From Penelope pileata (taxonomy: Eukaryota > Chordata > Aves > Galliformes > Cracidae), in contig WBMW01001709.1 of NCBI GenBank assembly GCA_013396635.1, positions 382,943 through 446,942 of the forward strand: a DNA stretch of 64,000 bases, in the 5' to 3' direction. The notes under the pieces are model-generated. The model saw only the letters and a list, made by a program, of their open reading frames with translations. It was not told the origin of the DNA and searched no databases. This document shows positions 60,216 to 64,000 of this stretch, piece after piece; position 1 is the first letter of the stretch; each line of letters opens with the position of its first letter. Both the position numbers and the translations under genes were made by a program.

Positions 60216-62434
60216 GTGCTTGTATTTCTCAGGACAGATCCGACTGGATTTTTGGGGAAAATGTCATGTTCTCAATGCTCTGAAGATCTAAGGAGCAGCA
60301 GGTTGTGCACACATCCAAATTAAACTGATCTTTTTTGAGAGTAACTTGTACATAGATAAACAGCTTTTTTATGGTCCAAGCTGCTTCTTGTTGTGTCACT
60401 GGTTGTAATTAAATTTGACTGTCTATAAACTAGACCAGCAGCCTATATCAAAACAAAGCAGCTGATCCATTTCCTTCTACTTTTTTAATGCATAAATGAG
60501 AGGGGTCTGAATATTTTGTTATTTTTTACTCTAGAAATGATTCCCACCATTGCATAAAGATATGAAGTAGTTACCTTTCCAAATACCGATGAACAATCTG
60601 CTATTTCATTACACTTTTATGTTTATCCTATAATACGCTCGTTACTGTATTGCGTTCTGCTAAATCATCTTTGCCCAAGTAGAGTTCTGTAATGATAGAT
60701 CATTCCATCATTAATTAAATTGACATCCAGAGTAATGCAATAAAATAGCCTGCTGCTAACCAGCAGTCAGATCTCGTATAAGCAGGAGGCTTGGACATGT
60801 AGATGGCTCTGTGGACTCTGGGAGATCTTGAGTACGTCGCCGAACTGCAGCGTGTACAATGTGAAAATACTTCTTTGAGCGTTTAACCGCTAAGATTTCC
60901 TCTGTTGGGATCACAACACTGCGTTCGCTTCCTAGTTTCTAACATGATGAGATGATCTCTGGGGTTTACTGCTGTTCTATAGAGCTCTGTCTCCTTAGGG
61001 CTAAGGAAAATGTAGTCCTCTCTAGGCTTGCTAGTGACAAATAAGCAGCAAATTGTGTGCTTTGCTCTCATCAGCTGGATACCAAACTACCCAGGCAGAT
61101 CTTCTTACTGTACCAAGTGTACCCAGCGTAGTGCTTCGAGTTCCGTATGCTCACTTGGCTGCTCTCCTCAGTGGCTGCACTGGCACACCCCCCTGGTTCT
61201 AGCCTCATGCACAGGATTAGAGCTTAAACAACTGTAATGCTATCAATTTAGAGGGAAGAGAGACTTTAAAAGATGGTTGGAGGCAATCTTGTGTTGCTGT
61301 GGGGTTTTTTTTTTTTGAAAGAGAAGTTTAATCTCTTGGCCCTGAGGGTCATGCATCATTCTTTAACCGTGCATGGCTTGGAGTCAGGTCATGCTCTAGG
61401 AGAGAGCTCTGCTACTGGAGCAAGGCAGGAAGGCATGGGTCTATGCACTGCCATCAGTTACTTTTCTTTTCCCCAGAACTGAGTTTAAAATGTCCACTTT
61501 AAACCTGTTAAAGCCAAAATCTGGAAGCTGATGTGAAATGCCGGTTGAGCTGATAAAAAATAAGATAATCATTAAGATTATTAAAATTGGTAATTCTGTG
61601 ATCCACAAACTCTGTAGCTGCTTCTACAAAGGATTAATTCAGTCGATCCAAAATCCAGAGTTAAACTGCCAGGTACCTTTTGGAAGACTGGTGGTTATGG
61701 GAAGACTTTGGAAGTAGCATTCTGGACTTGAGCACAATGCAACTGTGGGATGCATTTAGTTACATGGGTGGCTGATGCATCTTTGAGCTGTCCCAGGGGC
61801 CGGCAGGAAGCTTTAATTAAAGCAGCTCTTCTCATTAGCTGTCACAAGTTGTCAGTTGAAGATCACAACCCAAGAGCAAAGTTGCTTGCTAGGATGTCTG
61901 GGACTGTTACTGGGTGTGATAATACAAAAAATTTCACTGCAGAAAGGCCAGGTTAAGAAACGCAGCACCTTCCCACCCCGGGTGGGGAGAGCTTGGGTTC
62001 TGCACTGCTGTCAGGAAGATGCAGGTTCTGCATCGTGGCAGTGCTGGGAAGTCCCACAGCTCTGCTGCCCGTGTGCTCCCACGGGGGCAGGAGCTCGCGG
62101 GCGGAGGGGTACAGCCGTCTTCAAATAGCGCAGTGCCGCTGAGGGCTGGGGTGCTTGTCCCAAAAAAGTTGAAATGATGACACAGTCCTAAAGGTCGCTT
62201 AAAATCTGAACTGTGTGAGAAGAGACAGCCCAGCATAGAACTGTGAAAATACTGAAGGGCTGCAGAGGGGAGGGGGGGATTATTATGGCCAGTTTTACTT
62301 GGGTGGCTGCTGTGTCAGAAGGGCAAAAACGAGAGATTGGCTGGATTACCTCTGGACGAGGTGGGGTCACCTGCATGCAGCTTTCATGGTGTGTGCTGGC
62401 TGCAGCCTGAGCGGGCTTTGCACAGCTCCCTCCA

Positions 62435-62442
62435 TGTAAATA
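62435..62442 (+). promoter_or_regulatory. Pumilio response element candidate
   Basis: TGTAAATA matches UGUAnAUA, within the probable RNF4 3'UTR. Confidence 0.45.
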
Positions 62443-62723
62443 CCACGATATAGTTTGTGCTTCAATAAATAGACCTAACTGCAACCTAGCTACCCAAACT
62501 GCAAAATACTTAACAAAGAAGTTTTTTAGTTTTTGTGTACCCTGTGAAGTGCCACAAACTTGTGCATCTTGAATTCTGAGTTCTCAGTACATGGGAAAAT
62601 GCTAAGTGGCATTTTTGCTCTTGAAAAGGAAACCCCAATATATGATTTCCAGTGACGTTTCACATTGGCAGGAGCTGATAGATAATATAAAGACTTTTTT
62701 CATTATGTAAATGTATGTCTCGT

Positions 62724-62731
62724 TGTATATA
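62724..62731 (+). promoter_or_regulatory. Pumilio response element candidate
   Basis: TGTATATA matches UGUAnAUA, about 100 nt upstream of the 62826 poly(A) signal. Confidence 0.5.
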
Positions 62732-62850
62732 GTTCAATTTTTCCTGTATTTAATTGTATCCATGTCTGTATGTCACCTCTCTGTTGGACTCTGCTGGTAA
62801 GCGAACGGCTCTTTTAACAGGTGGAAATAAAAATAATTTGCTCAGTTAAG

Positions 62851-64000
62851 TATTGCTCCCTTTAATCACCGGTGGCACTCCGAAGGACCGCGGCCTGCTG
62901 AGGCTTCTCGCTGCGGCTGAGCTGTTGGCGTGGGGCACAGCGTTGGCTGGGGGGTGCCACGGGCACGGGGGGGGTGACACGGGCTGGGCAGCGCTGGGCA
63001 CTCTCTGTGGGTTTCACTTCTTCTCCAAATGAGCTCCAAAGGTGCCATTGCTGTGTGGTTCTCTTCTTGTGCCTCTGATTTGTCGGTCTGACTCCTTTTA
63101 AATGGAGCTTCTGCACTGTAAGGAGTGGGGAGCAGTGCTTTGGGCTGGCCAGCCGTGTGTAGGTAAGCAATTCTTAGAGCACGTTCATCGCTATCACATC
63201 CATGTACACATGCACTGCATCAGAGGTCCAGAAGTAATCTTCCTTTTTCAGTTGGTCTGAACAGAAGTGTGTTAGCTGGAGCCGAAGGGTAGCTGTGGGA
63301 ATACATGTATCACTCTGAATGGTGTTGCTGCTAATAAAACTCATTAAGTGTGAGTGTTTTCTATCAACCTTTATTTACAGCAGGCTGATGCCTTTCTGTA
63401 TCTCCTAACTGTGTTTTTATTTTATCTGCGCAAGTTCTGGCTCTGCTGGGAAAGTTTTATTTCCCAGTGAGGAAGCTTTCCTGATTTGTAGTATTACAGA
63501 CTGAACGTTCTTTTACAGGGATGTGTTCTCTGACCTAAAAACTGGGGGTGTTAGTTCCAAACGCTGCTTTCATCCGCAGGCGGTGCTCAGCCCTGGGACC
63601 TCCCTACGGCAGCAGCAGTGCCCGGGGAGGAGCGGGGCTGCAGCGCGAGGCAGAGCTCCGGGGCCATTGCTCTTCTGGAACTCCAACGTTGGAGCTGTCG
63701 GCCGTGTGCTGCGTTCCAGCATCTCCATGCTGCTGCAGGCAGTGCAGAGAGCAACTCGCAGTGGGTAGAGGTCATCCTGCTGGGTCTTAACAGGTTTTTG
63801 CAAGGAGCTTTGGCAATCTCATTTTTCTCAACTGTTGGTTAATCCCAAATTATTGTTATTTTGGGTTTTGGTTTCACTTTGTATCAGTACGCTGCTGCTG
63901 TCATCCGCTGGTCTTCCACCGAGTGCTGTTTGGTGCTGGGGCTGCCTGGACCCGTGGGACCAGGAGCAGGGACTGGGGTGGGTCTGGCAGCCGTGGTGCA
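62851..64000. other. Region downstream of RNF4, no gene supported
   Basis: Composition becomes richer in G and C toward the right edge, but no exon, splice pair or repeat family is recognised. In human the next gene is FAM193A; nothing here can be tied to it. Confidence 0.5.

Larger units (their letters stand above)
60216..62850 (+). promoter_or_regulatory. RNF4: RNF4 3'UTR with alternative poly(A) signals
   Basis: AATAAA occurs at 60739-60744, 62464-62469 and 62826-62831. A longer form could end near another AATAAA at 63333-63338, which is followed by a GT-rich stretch. UGUAnAUA-type Pumilio elements lie at 62435-62442 and 62724-62731. Which site is used cannot be told from sequence; a UTR of about 2.6 kb would fit the long RNF4 3'UTR in other vertebrates. 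Confidence 0.6.

Noticed and set aside
1..64000. CRISPR arrays, bacterial operons, tRNA or rRNA genes
   Set aside because: No regularly spaced repeats or RNA gene structures were seen. The DNA is clearly vertebrate nuclear.

Overview
This is eukaryotic, vertebrate nuclear DNA. It has AT-rich introns, GT-AG splice sites, a CpG-island promoter, and several CR1 LINE fragments whose 3' ends carry the TTCTATGATTCT-type tail (or its variants) typical of birds. CR1 is the only confidently recognised transposon family and there are no mammalian SINEs, so a bird is most likely, plausibly a galliform. The gene pair matches the region equivalent to human 4p16.3, where I recall CFAP99 and RNF4 lying side by side on one strand.

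Two protein-coding genes, both on the plus strand, account for all supported coding sequence. From 1216 to 44130 lie the 14 last coding exons of CFAP99 (cilia and flagella associated protein 99). Joined through consistent intron phases they give 623 codons plus a stop. The 5' end of the gene is left of the window. The introns make up most of the region and hold CR1 pieces, homopolymer tracts, one 10-N assembly gap and one candidate degenerate repeat.

About 2.2 kb of intergenic DNA follows, leading into a CpG island (about 46180-46720) with a ZNF143-type element, GC boxes, a CRE-like site and a CCAAT box. From there RNF4 is transcribed: a non-coding first exon ending at 46498, a second exon carrying the start codon, and six further coding exons, one of only 10 nt, ending at the stop codon at 60213-60215. 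The predicted protein has 194 residues: an N-terminal basic patch, a run of SUMO-interacting motifs, an arginine-rich stretch, an acidic Ser/Asp patch and a complete C-terminal C3HC4 RING. This is a SUMO-targeted ubiquitin ligase. A long 3'UTR follows, with several poly(A) signals and two Pumilio-type elements. The final kilobase has no gene I can support.

The two genes are neighbours but there is no sign that they share a pathway: one is an axonemal coiled-coil protein, the other a nuclear E3 ligase. I found no undescribed multi-gene system, CRISPR array, tRNA, rRNA or bacterial-style operon. The most interesting points are the RNF4 microexon, an altered first SUMO-interacting motif, alternative 5'UTR acceptors that include or exclude a short upstream ORF, weak donors near the end of CFAP99, and an inverted pair of related CR1 copies bracketing the CFAP99 3' end and RNF4 promoter.
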